Positions 23,611-31,969 are shown, numbered from the stretch's first letter. The stretch: DNA of 64,000 nt from Levilactobacillus suantsaii (GCF_004115745.1 NZ_QXIL01000001.1:1-64000); one strand, 5' to 3'. Translations and numbers: made by a program. Notes: a model not told the origin generated them from the letters alone.

Positions 23611-23646
23611 CAAAAGCCGCCCGACCAGTTGCCCAGTCAGGGCGGC
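23611..23646 (-). terminator. Hairpin terminator between cydB and cydD
   Basis: Arms GCCGCCC and GGGCGGC followed by TTTTGGTG on the minus strand, 60 bases past cydB. It would reduce cydDC expression relative to cydAB unless read through. Confidence 0.65.
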
Positions 23647-23707
23647 CTTAAACGTGCTTGGTCACAAGGAGGTCACGCCACACGTTGTCAAACGCCTACT
23701 TCCAAAA

Positions 23708-24718
23708 TTAAGCTTGTTGCTTAGGTGAAGCCAGTCGTTTGTAGAAGACCCAGTAACTCCAGATAAAGTAGACCAGGACAATCGGTAAGATGGTGAAGGT
23801 CAGAATCGTCATCAGGTGCAAAGTGTATGGCGAATTAGAGGAGTTTTTGATTAAGAGTGAATAAGCTGGATTGTTGGCCACCATGACCCGCGGGAACAAC
23901 CCGTTGAAGATCAGCACGACCACGCTAATCAGCGACAACCCACTCCCGATAAATGAGAGCCATTCGTGGTTGCCCAAGACGCCCCAGTAAGCCAAGGCGG
24001 TCACGACGACCAAGAAAGCCACGATCAATGTCGTCGACAACGGCTTCTTGGTGAAGAAGTCGGTCGAGAAGAAGAGCAGTAAGGCAAAGACTACTTCGCC
24101 GGCAAAGAGAACGGGGTATAACACCTTGTTCCAGGCCCGGGCCCGGTCACGCAGACTGCCCGAGGTCTTCAGGCGAATGAAATTCAGCCCGTGGACTAAG
24201 CAGAGCACCGTAACGGCGACTCCACCAACGATGGAGAATAAGTTGACGTAATCGGTGAAGTGCGCGGTCATGTCCCCGTTCTTGTCGATTGGCATGCCCT
24301 TGATCATCGCGGTGAACAACATCCCAAATAGGAAGGCGGCACATCCGGAACCCAGGGTCCCAGCCCATTCCCAGAAAGTCTTCCAGCGCTTCGTTTCCAT
24401 GTTAGCCCGAAATTCGAAGGAGACCCCCCGGAAAATCAAGGCTGCTAGAATCAGGAACAAAACCAGGTAGAAACCGGAGAACAGGGTTGCATACCACATT
24501 GGGAAGGAGGCGAACATCGCCCCACCAGCGGTAATCAACCACACCTCATTGCCGTCCCAGTGCGGGCCAATCGTCTTGATGACCACATCACGTTCGGCGC
24601 TGTTGCGGGCAAAGCTTTTAATCAGCATCCCTACCCCAAAGTCAAAGCCTTCGAGGAAGAAGAACCCACTGAACAAGACGTTAATCAGAATAAACCACAA
24701 TAATTGTAGACTAGTCAT
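23708..24718 (-). CDS. cydB: Cytochrome bd ubiquinol/menaquinol oxidase subunit II
   Basis: 336 residues from ATG 24718 (MTSLQLLWFILINVLF), which overlaps the end of cydA by 8 bases; longer frames are unsupported. CydB is the integral-membrane partner of CydA, with eight or nine helices. The family segments EGFDFGVGML near residue 24 and IGPHWDGNEVWLITAGGAMF near residue 50 are present. With CydA it reduces oxygen to water using quinol, contributing to proton-motive force or oxygen removal in an otherwise fermentative organism. Confidence 0.93.
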   Translation of the reverse strand: MTSLQLLWFILINVLFSGFFFLEGFDFGVGMLIKSFARNSAERDVVIKTIGPHWDGNEVWLITAGGAMFASFPMWYATLFSGFYLVLFLILAALIFRGVSFEFRANMETKRWKTFWEWAGTLGSGCAAFLFGMLFTAMIKGMPIDKNGDMTAHFTDYVNLFSIVGGVAVTVLCLVHGLNFIRLKTSGSLRDRARAWNKVLYPVLFAGEVVFALLLFFSTDFFTKKPLSTTLIVAFLVVVTALAYWGVLGNHEWLSFIGSGLSLISVVVLIFNGLFPRVMVANNPAYSLLIKNSSNSPYTLHLMTILTFTILPIVLVYFIWSYWVFYKRLASPKQQA

Positions 24719-26171
24719 GGTTAAACGCCCCTTTCGAGTACGGATCAATTGCTTGGTCATTGGCCGTCGTTGAAGTGTAGCCCTCAACATTATCCGCATC
24801 TGGTCCCGCTTTCAAAGTTCGGTGACACAGCACGACCATGACCAGTCCCATACCAGCAAACATCAAGAAGTAAATGATGTTCGAGGTCAGTAACGATGCC
24901 ACGGAAACGTTTGGCGAGACCGCATCGGCAATCGTCAGCAACCCATAAACGACCCACGGGTACCGACCAAATTCAGTGATGAACCAGCCAGCCGTGTTCA
25001 CGATAAATGGGAGCCACAGGCAAATCCCCATAATGTAGAGGAACCAACGCTGGTTCAGAATCGCCTGTGATTTCTTGCGGTTCATAATCAGCCCCACAAT
25101 GGCAATCAAGGCAAACAATGCGGCGGCACCGGACATAATCCGGAAACTCCAGAACAAGGTCTTAGTCGGGACGTAGTAATTGATGTCCTTACCATATTTT
25201 TTATCATACTTCGCGTGTAATTCTTTATTCACTTGGTTCATCCCAGTGACGGTCCCACTCAACTTATGGTAGCTCAGTAGGTTCAAGACGTATGGGATAT
25301 CGACGGACCAGGTCGTCTTGTGTTGCTTGGTATTGAACCCAGCAACGGCCGTCCATTCACCCTTTTGCGTGGAGTTCTTGTACAAACCCTCCATCGCGGC
25401 CACCTTCATCGGTTGGTTATTGATGAGGTAACGGGTCTGGGTGTCCCCACTAGCAATGGAGCCTAAGGAGAAGATCAGGCCAATGACCAAGACGACCTGT
25501 AAGGACTTGCGGTAGAACGGAACGTGATCCTTCTTGAGTAACCGCCATGCGGCACAACCCGCAACTACAAAGGCAGCGGTTACAAAAGACCCGAAAATAA
25601 CGTGCGGAAATTCATTCCAGAGTTGCGGGTTCCCCACAATATCCCCAAAGCTCGTCATTTGGACGTGCCCGGTTTGCTTGTTGATGATGTAACCCACCGG
25701 ATTCTGCATAAAACTGTTGGCCGCCAGGATCCACAGTGCGGATAGTGAAGAGCCAAACATGACCAGCCAAATAAAGAGGACGTGAACCCACTTGTTAAAG
25801 CGGTCCCAAGTGAACATCCACATCCCAATAAACGTGGATTCCATGAAGAACGCAGCTAGCGCTTCAATGGCTAACGGCGCACCGAAGATGTCGCCCATGA
25901 ACCGGGAGTAATACGACCAGTTCATCCCAAATTGGAATTCCTGGATGATCCCGGTAACCACCCCGACGGCAAAACTGTAGAGAAACATTTTGCCCCAGAA
26001 CTGGGCCATCTTCTTATAGTCCTGGTCCCCTTTGATGGCGTACATGGTTTCCATGACGGCAACGACAAAGGCTAGGCCGATTGAAAACGGAACGAAGAAG
26101 AAATGGAAGACCGTGGTCATCCCGAATTGGAATCTGGCCAAGCCTAGAATATCTAGACCAAAATTGATCAT
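24711..26171 (-). CDS. cydA: Cytochrome bd oxidase subunit I
   Basis: 486 residues. CydA holds the three haems and the quinol site. The haem-ligand His is in FHFFFVPFSIG near residue 23, a second in PHVIFGSF, and the Met ligand in FRIMSGAAALF. The periplasmic Q-loop is of the short type. The normally invariant GRQPW motif reads GRYPW here (ITEFGRYPWVVYG). The gene starts the cydAB unit; a good promoter lies upstream and a TTCAC-N11-GTGAA inverted repeat sits just before the -35. Confidence 0.94.
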   Translation of the reverse strand: MINFGLDILGLARFQFGMTTVFHFFFVPFSIGLAFVVAVMETMYAIKGDQDYKKMAQFWGKMFLYSFAVGVVTGIIQEFQFGMNWSYYSRFMGDIFGAPLAIEALAAFFMESTFIGMWMFTWDRFNKWVHVLFIWLVMFGSSLSALWILAANSFMQNPVGYIINKQTGHVQMTSFGDIVGNPQLWNEFPHVIFGSFVTAAFVVAGCAAWRLLKKDHVPFYRKSLQVVLVIGLIFSLGSIASGDTQTRYLINNQPMKVAAMEGLYKNSTQKGEWTAVAGFNTKQHKTTWSVDIPYVLNLLSYHKLSGTVTGMNQVNKELHAKYDKKYGKDINYYVPTKTLFWSFRIMSGAAALFALIAIVGLIMNRKKSQAILNQRWFLYIMGICLWLPFIVNTAGWFITEFGRYPWVVYGLLTIADAVSPNVSVASLLTSNIIYFLMFAGMGLVMVVLCHRTLKAGPDADNVEGYTSTTANDQAIDPYSKGAFNHD

Positions 26172-26227
26172 TTTTCTAACCTCCCCAAACGTTATGTGTG
26201 TAAATAAATAATTGCTAACTTGTCTTT

Positions 26228-26280
26228 ATTATATCGAGTGATAAGCCAACATTCAATGATTCACGATGATTATTTGTGAA
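26228..26280 (-). promoter_or_regulatory. cydA promoter with upstream inverted repeat
   Basis: On the minus strand TTGAAT (26251-26256) and TATAAT (26228-26233) are 17 bases apart. Four bases upstream of the -35 is TTCAC-N11-GTGAA (26260-26280). The half-site order is opposite to a Rex box (TTGTG..CACAA), so the binding protein is unclear. Confidence 0.65.
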
Positions 26281-26372
26281 AAACATGGTTTTTGGTCTCG
26301 TTTTCGCTCACTTTCGTTCGTTCAATGTCGTAACGCTTTGAACGGAGTGTGCCATTTGAATTTTTAAGCTCG

Positions 26373-26386
26373 CGAAAACGGTTTCT
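26373..26386. promoter_or_regulatory. Candidate CcpA site (cre) between cydA and ddh
   Basis: CGAAAACGGTTTCT matches the cre consensus TGNAANCGNTNNCA at all but the two outer positions. It lies 66 bases before the dehydrogenase start and could affect either divergent gene. Confidence 0.4.
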
Positions 26387-26451
26387 AACAGCTTCTCAAA
26401 ATCGAACGTGCTAAAATGGGGCTAACCTATTTTACAAGGAGGAACTTTGCG

Positions 26452-27402
26452 ATGACTGAACGAATTCTCGCGTTACAGCCCCTAACGGCTGACCACCTGG
26501 CCACCTTACGCGCGGCCGGAATTGACGTCGTCTCGGCAACAGATTATCAACCCGGTGGCGCACCCATCACTATTTTATATGGGTGGCAAAAGGACCTCGG
26601 GCCCCAAGTGATCAAAGACCCAAACAACCAAGTCCACTGGCTCCAAACTCACAGTGCGGGGGTCGACTACTTGCCCCTTGATTTGATTGCTGACCAACAC
26701 ATCAAATTGACCAATTCCCGGGGCGTCTTTTCCGACGCCATCGCCGAAACGACCATCGGTTACCTCCTGTATTTCTTACGGGGCTTCGATATCGCCCTCG
26801 AGAATCAGGCCGGCCACTTCTGGTCGCAACCCAAACGCGCTTCGTTGCCCACCCTCAGTGACCAAACCGTGGTCATCTACGGGACCGGTAGTATCGGTCA
26901 AGCAATCGCCAAGTTATTGAACGTCTTCGGCACCACGGTTCTGGGGGTTAATCGCTCGGGACACCCGGTCACTGGGTTTAAACAAACGGCTAGTCTAACT
27001 GATGATGCTCAGGTCCTAGCCAACGCTGACATCGTCATCAACGACATGCCCGCCACGGACGAAACTAACGACTACTTCAACGCGGACTTCTTCAACCGAC
27101 TCGACGGCTTACACGTCTTCGTCAACGTTGGCCGGGGCAAGGCGGTCGACCTTAATGCTTTACGCGCCGCACTGAATGCCCACCAGGTAATCAATGCCGC
27201 TCTTGATGTGGTAGAAGAGGAACCTCTCCCCAAAGACGACCCTTTGTGGGACTTCCCGAACGTCTTATTGACCCCCCACCAAAGTGGGTTTGCCGCTAAT
27301 AATCTTGATTTGACCTTCAAGATTTTCCACGAGAACCTGACTAGCTACCTCAAGGACGGCTCCTTAACGGTTAACGTCACGGATCCACGGCAAGGCTATT
27401 AA
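26452..27402 (+). CDS. D-isomer-specific 2-hydroxyacid dehydrogenase family protein
   Basis: 316 residues from ATG 26452, 9 bases after AAGGAGG. It is an NAD-dependent oxidoreductase that reduces a 2-keto acid to a D-2-hydroxy acid. The substrate domain occupies about 1-100 and the C-terminus. The NAD domain has VVIYGTGSIGQAIAKLL near residue 140. The catalytic Arg is in VNVGRGKAVD, the Glu in LDVVEEEPLPKDDPLW, and the His in LLTPHQSGF. It differs from classical D-lactate dehydrogenase and is closer to the general phosphoglycerate/glyoxylate-like branch, so the substrate is unknown. It is divergent from cydA. Confidence 0.85.
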   Translation: MTERILALQPLTADHLATLRAAGIDVVSATDYQPGGAPITILYGWQKDLGPQVIKDPNNQVHWLQTHSAGVDYLPLDLIADQHIKLTNSRGVFSDAIAETTIGYLLYFLRGFDIALENQAGHFWSQPKRASLPTLSDQTVVIYGTGSIGQAIAKLLNVFGTTVLGVNRSGHPVTGFKQTASLTDDAQVLANADIVINDMPATDETNDYFNADFFNRLDGLHVFVNVGRGKAVDLNALRAALNAHQVINAALDVVEEEPLPKDDPLWDFPNVLLTPHQSGFAANNLDLTFKIFHENLTSYLKDGSLTVNVTDPRQGY

Positions 27403-27549
27403 CTCCATCGCAGTGATGTTTCACTTTTAAGAATTTGGCTAAATAATGGACGCTTCAAGACCTTAGTTTTCTTGGAGCGCCCATTTTCTTTCTGCCAGAA
27501 TTAGATTGCGGCCGCATCGCAGATTCTACGTCTTATGTGATCGTTTTAA

Positions 27550-27578
27550 TTGTTTCTAGGCAGCATTTCTGGCATAAT
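27550..27578 (+). promoter_or_regulatory. Promoter of the CsbD-like gene
   Basis: TTGTTT (27550-27555) and CATAAT (27573-27578) are 17 bases apart, 41 bases before the start codon. Confidence 0.6.
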
Positions 27579-27618
27579 ACATGGTGTTCACCAGGATAAG
27601 TTTATAGGAGGTATTACA

Positions 27619-27849
27619 ATGGCTAAAGTTGACGACAAAGTTGATAGTACCAAGGATAAAGTAAGCGGCAAAGCTAAAGAAGCTGAGGGCAAAGCTACGA
27701 ACGACAAGCCTCGTGAAGTTGAAGGTAAAGCCCAGAACATGTTAGGCAAAGCTAAGGATAAGATTTCTGAAGCTAAGGAAAACATCAAAGACGCTGCTGA
27801 TGACTGGCAGAAGGAACACTCTGACAATAAAGACGAGAAAAAAGAGTAA
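27619..27849 (+). CDS. CsbD-like general stress protein
   Basis: 76 residues from ATG 27619 after TAGGAGG. It is highly charged and low in complexity, with Lys/Glu/Ala/Asp heptad-like repeats (KVDSTKDKVSGKAKEAEGKA and KAKDKISEAKENIKDAADD). This matches the CsbD family, small hydrophilic proteins induced in stationary phase or stress in Bacillus through SigB. Lactobacilli lack SigB, so regulation must differ. Function is unknown. It is monocistronic with a terminator. Confidence 0.8.
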   Translation: MAKVDDKVDSTKDKVSGKAKEAEGKATNDKPREVEGKAQNMLGKAKDKISEAKENIKDAADDWQKEHSDNKDEKKE

Positions 27850-27870
27850 TTGGAACCGATTGACTAACGA

Positions 27871-27905
27871 GAAGCCCTGGGGCACCTGACCAGGACTTCT
27901 TTTTG
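27871..27905 (+). terminator. Terminator after CsbD-like gene
   Basis: Arms GAAGCCCTGG and CCAGGACTTC followed by TTTTTG. Confidence 0.8.
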
Positions 27906-27975
27906 ATTGGCATTCCTAACACCGGCTATGGTATAGTAGCCCCATGTCACTACCGAGACCAAAGGAGTATTAACC

Positions 27976-28350
27976 ATGTCGAAACCAAATCAGCCGAGCG
28001 GTGCAGAACGCGCTGCCCTCCGGCGTAAAAAATTACAAAAAAAGGTCGGCCAGGACGTCTGGGAACGCTACGCTGAAAGCGTCAAAAAAGGGCTTCTGAC
28101 CCAAGCGGAAGCGGAAGCAGCCATGAAGGTCGTCCGCCACAAGGAAGTCACCCAAGCTAACCGGGCGCGCAAAGCCAACGGTCCGCGCCCCAAAAGCAAC
28201 CGGCAACGCCGCAAGGAACACGCCGAAAAACTGGCGGCCCAAGACTGGGCTAGTCGCCGCCACACGAATGGTCACCGCGCTCGGCGTCGAATCGACTACG
28301 ATGATCCGGCGACTTACCAGTTAAACGCTAACCGGCGGTCCCACCGTTAA
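27976..28350 (+). CDS. Small highly basic protein of unknown function
   Basis: 124 residues with AAAGGAG upstream. Arg, Lys and Ala dominate, suggesting nucleic-acid or ribosome association. Residues 15-60 are predicted helical (RRKKLQKKVGQDVWERYAES, then GLLTQAEAEAAMKVVRHKE). The second half is a basic low-complexity tail (RARKANGPRPKSNRQRRKEH) ending with NANRRSHR. I do not recognise a family. It has its own terminator, so it is a single-gene unit. Confidence 0.65.
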   Translation: MSKPNQPSGAERAALRRKKLQKKVGQDVWERYAESVKKGLLTQAEAEAAMKVVRHKEVTQANRARKANGPRPKSNRQRRKEHAEKLAAQDWASRRHTNGHRARRRIDYDDPATYQLNANRRSHR

Positions 28351-28365
28351 AAACCAAATATCACA

Positions 28366-28410
28366 AAATTGGTCCCAGAAACCGTAAATGGTTTCCAGGA
28401 CCAATTTTTT
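28366..28410. terminator. Bidirectional terminator after 27976-28350
   Basis: Arms AAATTGGTCC and GGACCAATTT with an inner GAAACC/GGTTTC pairing; T-run on the plus strand, A-run before it. Confidence 0.8.
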
Positions 28411-28468
28411 AACTCAACGTTTCTAACTTGTACAGACTCAGATTGAGTCAGCACTCATCGTCACAGCG

Positions 28469-30931
28469 TTATTCCCAATCGTAGTTCGTTGGGTCTTGCA
28501 GTCCACGCCCAGTCGCCTTGTCCAACATAATGCGTTGTTCAAAGTGAGCGACGTTGCGCTTCGTTTGCTTGACCATGTCAGGGTTGACAGAAACATAGTC
28601 AATCCCACATTGGATCAAGAAGTTCGTGAAGTCTGGGTACTCGGATGGGGCTTGGCCACAAATCGAAACGGTCCGGCCATCTTTGTGGGCTGCCTTGATC
28701 AAGTGCTTAATAGCCCGCTTAACGGCTAAGTTCCGTTCGTCGAAGAGCCGTGCAACCGTATCGTTGTTCCGGTCGCAACCCAGAATCAACATGGCTAAGT
28801 CGTTGGACCCGATGGAGTAGCCATCAACGAATTCATTGAACTGATCAGCTAAGATGATGTTCGATGGAATTTCAGCCATCATGTAGATCTTGAAGTCATC
28901 GCTCCGAACCAGCCCTTCGTTAGCCATGATTGTCGTAACTTTCCGAGCTTCGTCAACGGTTCTGACGAATGGGATCATGACGTTCAAGTTCGTCAGGCCA
29001 AATTCGTTCCGCACTTTCTTAACCGCACCTAATTCTAGTTTGAAGGCTTCAATGTACTTCGGATCGTAGTACCGTGAAGCACCCCGCCAGCCTAACAGGT
29101 CCGCCGGTTCGTGTGGTTCGTACTTGTCACCACCCTTTAAGTTCCGGTATTCACTGGACTTAAAGTCGGAGAGCCGCAGAACGACTGGCCGTGGCGCCAT
29201 GGCCCGGGCAACTTTGGAAATCCCGTCAGCCAACATGTTAACGACTTTTTCAGGGTGTCCTTGTTCGATTAAGTACAGTGGGTGTTCGTGGATAAACGTG
29301 GTCCACAAGAACTCTTCACGCATCAGACCAATCCCATCGGCTGGTAAGGTCGAGTACTTGTCAGCTAAGTCCGGGTCACCTAAGTTCATCATGACTCGAG
29401 TTGCCGTTGGGGCAAAGGTTTCTGCAGCCACGACTTGACCGCCGCCAGCTGCTTGTGCGGTGTCGTTCTTCTTGAAGAGGCTGGCAACCTTACCTTTGTA
29501 AACAATCCCGTTGGTGGCATCAACGGTAATCACGTCACCGGTCTTAAAAACATCGGTCGCCGCAACCTTCTTACTCTTAGTCCCAACGATACATGGAATC
29601 TGCATTTCCCGCGAAACGATAGCCGCGTGGCAGGTCATCCCACCATTATTCGTCACGATGGCGGCCGCCTTCTTCATGGCTGGAACCCAGTCAGGCGAGG
29701 TCATTAAGGTAACTAAGATTTCGCCCTTCTTGAATTGGTCAATGTCATCTGGACTGTCGATTACGTGGACAACCCCACTGGCTAAACCAGGACTAGCGGA
29801 TAACCCACGGACAGCAATTTCTGCATCTGATTCTTCAACCACGTTCTCATCTCCCGAAGCGTCTTGATCTTGCTTTTGCTTCTTTCTCTGAGACCAAACG
29901 GTTTCTGGCCGTGCTTGAACGATCCACAGCTTGTTCGTATTAACGTCCAAGGCATATTCCATGTCCATGTAGCAACCGTAGTGGCGTTCAATTTCCTTAG
30001 CGTAACCCGCTAATTCAATCACTTGGTCATCGGTTAAGGCTTGCTTCTCTTGCAAGTCTTCCGGAACATCTTGTTCTTCGGTCCCACCGTCGTCATTACG
30101 AACCAGTTCAACCGTTTGCTTAACCACGCTACGTTCCGCAATCTTCATCGATTGTTTGTCGATGACGAAGTGGTTTGGCGTGACCTTCCCTAAGACGATG
30201 TATTCACCAAGACCCCGAATAGCATCGATCACGATCTTCGAGCCATCGCCATTAGCGACGTTAACGGAGAACATAATCCCAGAAGCCTTGGAGAAGACCA
30301 TCATTTGAACGGCTGCGGATAAAGCAACCTTTTCGTGTGGGAAGTGTTGCTTGTGCCGGTAGTAAGTTGCCCGGTCAGTAAATAGTGATGAGTAGCATTG
30401 TTGAACCCGGTTAACGACATCCGCTGCACCACGGATGTTTAAGTAGGATTCCTGTTGACCGGCAAATGAAGCGTTCGGTAAATCTTCCGCCGTAGCTGAA
30501 GACCGAATCGCAACGAATGGATTGTCTTGGCCCACCTTGGTAGCCAAGTCGGCATAGCCCTGCTTGATCTCTTCTGCCAAATCATCCGGCATCTTTGCCG
30601 AAACGATCAGGTTCCGAATCTTTTCACAGGTCGCGTGCAATTCATCTGAATCTTCGTAATCCTTGATGCCTTCTAGCAATGCGTTGACCTTATCGTTGAC
30701 CCCGGTCACGTTCATAAAGTACCGGTAAGCCCGTGCGGTCGTCGCAAACCCATAAGGGACTGGAACATTCATGGATGAAGTCATTTCACCCAGTGAGGAA
30801 GATTTACCCCCCACTAAGTTCACGTCCTTACGATGTAACTCATCAAACCACAAAACATTGGCTGTATCTCGACTGGTCGTTGCAGTACCTTGACCCGTCG
30901 TCACATTTGTAGTATCTCGACTTGTCATCAT
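28469..30931 (-). CDS. ppsA: Phosphoenolpyruvate synthase (pyruvate, water dikinase)
   Basis: 820 residues, slightly longer than the usual 790. It converts pyruvate, ATP and water to PEP, AMP and phosphate, the entry to gluconeogenesis. An N-terminal ATP-grasp domain begins DELHRKDVNLVGGKSSSLGEM. The swivelling phosphohistidine is in GGMTCHAAIVSREMQIPCIVG, shown as residues of the central domain. The C-terminal PEP/pyruvate barrel has MREEFLW and SICGQAPSEYPDF with a catalytic Cys. The first about 26 residues are an unusual extension with a tandem TSRDTTNV/TSRDTANV repeat. AAGGAGG precedes two adjacent ATGs. A cre site near the transcription start suggests repression by CcpA. Confidence 0.9.
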   Translation of the reverse strand: MMTSRDTTNVTTGQGTATTSRDTANVLWFDELHRKDVNLVGGKSSSLGEMTSSMNVPVPYGFATTARAYRYFMNVTGVNDKVNALLEGIKDYEDSDELHATCEKIRNLIVSAKMPDDLAEEIKQGYADLATKVGQDNPFVAIRSSATAEDLPNASFAGQQESYLNIRGAADVVNRVQQCYSSLFTDRATYYRHKQHFPHEKVALSAAVQMMVFSKASGIMFSVNVANGDGSKIVIDAIRGLGEYIVLGKVTPNHFVIDKQSMKIAERSVVKQTVELVRNDDGGTEEQDVPEDLQEKQALTDDQVIELAGYAKEIERHYGCYMDMEYALDVNTNKLWIVQARPETVWSQRKKQKQDQDASGDENVVEESDAEIAVRGLSASPGLASGVVHVIDSPDDIDQFKKGEILVTLMTSPDWVPAMKKAAAIVTNNGGMTCHAAIVSREMQIPCIVGTKSKKVAATDVFKTGDVITVDATNGIVYKGKVASLFKKNDTAQAAGGGQVVAAETFAPTATRVMMNLGDPDLADKYSTLPADGIGLMREEFLWTTFIHEHPLYLIEQGHPEKVVNMLADGISKVARAMAPRPVVLRLSDFKSSEYRNLKGGDKYEPHEPADLLGWRGASRYYDPKYIEAFKLELGAVKKVRNEFGLTNLNVMIPFVRTVDEARKVTTIMANEGLVRSDDFKIYMMAEIPSNIILADQFNEFVDGYSIGSNDLAMLILGCDRNNDTVARLFDERNLAVKRAIKHLIKAAHKDGRTVSICGQAPSEYPDFTNFLIQCGIDYVSVNPDMVKQTKRNVAHFEQRIMLDKATGRGLQDPTNYDWE

Positions 30932-30981
30932 AGTGCCTCCTTGCGCTTACTTTAGGTATATTTGGCTCCACCAGCGTTGAA

Positions 30982-30995
30982 TGGAACCGCTTACA
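30982..30995. promoter_or_regulatory. CcpA binding site (cre) of ppsA
   Basis: TGGAACCGCTTACA fits TGNAANCGNTNNCA at every fixed position. It lies just downstream of a TATAAT at 31009-31014 (minus), where CcpA binding would block transcription. Confidence 0.7.
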
Positions 30996-31008
30996 TCTTA
31001 CAGCTTTT

Positions 31009-31014
31009 ATTATA
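31009..31014 (-). promoter_or_regulatory. ppsA -10 element
   Basis: Perfect TATAAT on the minus strand, about 80 bases before ppsA. The -35 is poor (TAACAC at 17 bases). Confidence 0.5.
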
Positions 31015-31276
31015 ATTCATTTGTGAGCAAAGTGTTAGTCCTTTCTGAAATTTTTTGCTTTCAGAACGATTTTCACCCACTAATTAAAAGGGACCCAGTC
31101 TAAGCAATCACGCCGCTTAGCGGCTCTTTTTGATGCCCAAAATAAATTAATTAAAAAGTATTTTCCAGCGCCCATTAGGTTCACAATCCGGACCAGTTAA
31201 GAAAGTGGTCCTCACCATTAATCCCCTGTTTGTCGGTATTTTTAAGAATTTCTAGGAATATTCCGAATTAGCGCAA

Positions 31277-31331
31277 AAAACGTTTTCTCCCCATAGATTA
31301 TGCGCAATGATAATCTGAGAGAAAACGTTTT
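31277..31331. repeat. Long nested inverted repeat
   Basis: Arms AAAACGTTTTCTC (31277-31289) and GAGAAAACGTTTT (31319-31331) are exact complements. Inside, AGATTA and TAATCT (31295-31316) pair as well. No gene touches it. The arms contain an AAAACGTTTT core that is itself palindromic. Confidence 0.7.
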
Positions 31332-31453
31332 GAGCTGTTTTTGTAAGCAACCGTTTGTCTTCAAACTTGCCCGCAAAATTGGTAGCGACAGCTCGGCTTA
31401 CAATTTGTTAAACTATACACAATGTCGGTAAAATCAAACTTTATTGGTCCCGT

Positions 31454-31690
31454 TTATGGGTGATTCCCAGAGCCCCCGCCAAGTAGCGCTAAAATTGTGA
31501 GCCCCCACCAAGCCGTGGTCGGTTTTTGATTGGTTTGGGGCAAGACCGTCGCTTTTACGGTTGCGGGCTGATCTGCTTGATTTCCCGTACCTTGCTTAGT
31601 GGTAGTCCCGGAAAGTGCGTGTTTTATTGTTGCTGGAATGGGTGCCGTCGATGCGGTTGCTTGGTACCGGACCGTAACATCCCTTACCGT
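31454..31690 (-). pseudogene. Remnant of an LPxTG cell-wall protein (C-terminus)
   Basis: The minus strand encodes, up to TAA 31454-31456, about 78 residues that end in a sortase signal. A TVRDVTVRYQATAST segment resembles the end of a MucBP repeat, followed by a Thr/Ala/Gln-rich spacer, LPQTN, and a hydrophobic stretch WWGLTILALLGGG. The positive tail expected after the membrane helix is replaced by SGNHP. An in-frame TAA closes the frame near 31698 and no start or upstream domains remain. It is the eroded tail of a surface protein. Confidence 0.65.
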
Positions 31691-31752
31691 TATGGGCGTA
31701 AGACTAATTTAGCATCCCTATTTACCCGGAATAGTGAGCAAGGATTATCCTG

Positions 31753-31902
31753 ATGAGCTTTGGAAATGTATTCTCCTGATGTTTCTTTAGCCTGCTTACC
31801 ATTCTTTTTGGTACTTCCAAATGGATTATGGTTTCTTATTCGATGGTAATTATCATTACCTTTGATTGCTTTGGCATTCGTGATCACCCAAAACGCAACT
31901 AA
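31753..31902 (+). pseudogene. Small membrane-protein gene, copy A, nonsense-mutated
   Basis: Reading from ATG 31753, codon 9 is TGA (31777-31779). The rest continues in frame to TAA 31900-31902 and aligns with the intact copy at 32521: TSKWIMVSYSMVIIITF versus TPKWIMITYLVVGIIIF, then FGIRDHPKRN versus FTIRDHKKREN. It is a decayed paralogue. Confidence 0.65.
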
Positions 31903-31969
31903 CATGAAAAAAGCCCGGGCAAAATGCCCAGGCTTTCGCTAACGTTTCTTATTGATTGGGTATGCTGGG
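31791..31969. repeat. Direct repeat, copy A (small gene end, terminator, tRNA 3' end)
   Basis: 179 bases that match 32740-32919. The copy ends with TGGGTATGCTGGG (31957-31969), the 3' end of a tRNA-Gln gene, after which similarity stops. This copy carries a truncated tRNA while copy B borders the full tRNA. Confidence 0.8.
31909..31936. terminator. Terminator in direct repeat copy A
   Basis: Arms AAAGCCCGGGCA and TGCCCAGGCTTT, usable on either strand. Confidence 0.7.

Noticed and set aside
26260-26280. Rex box upstream of cydA
   Set aside because: The half sites are in the reverse order (CAC..GTG) and too far apart for Rex; kept only as an unassigned inverted repeat.
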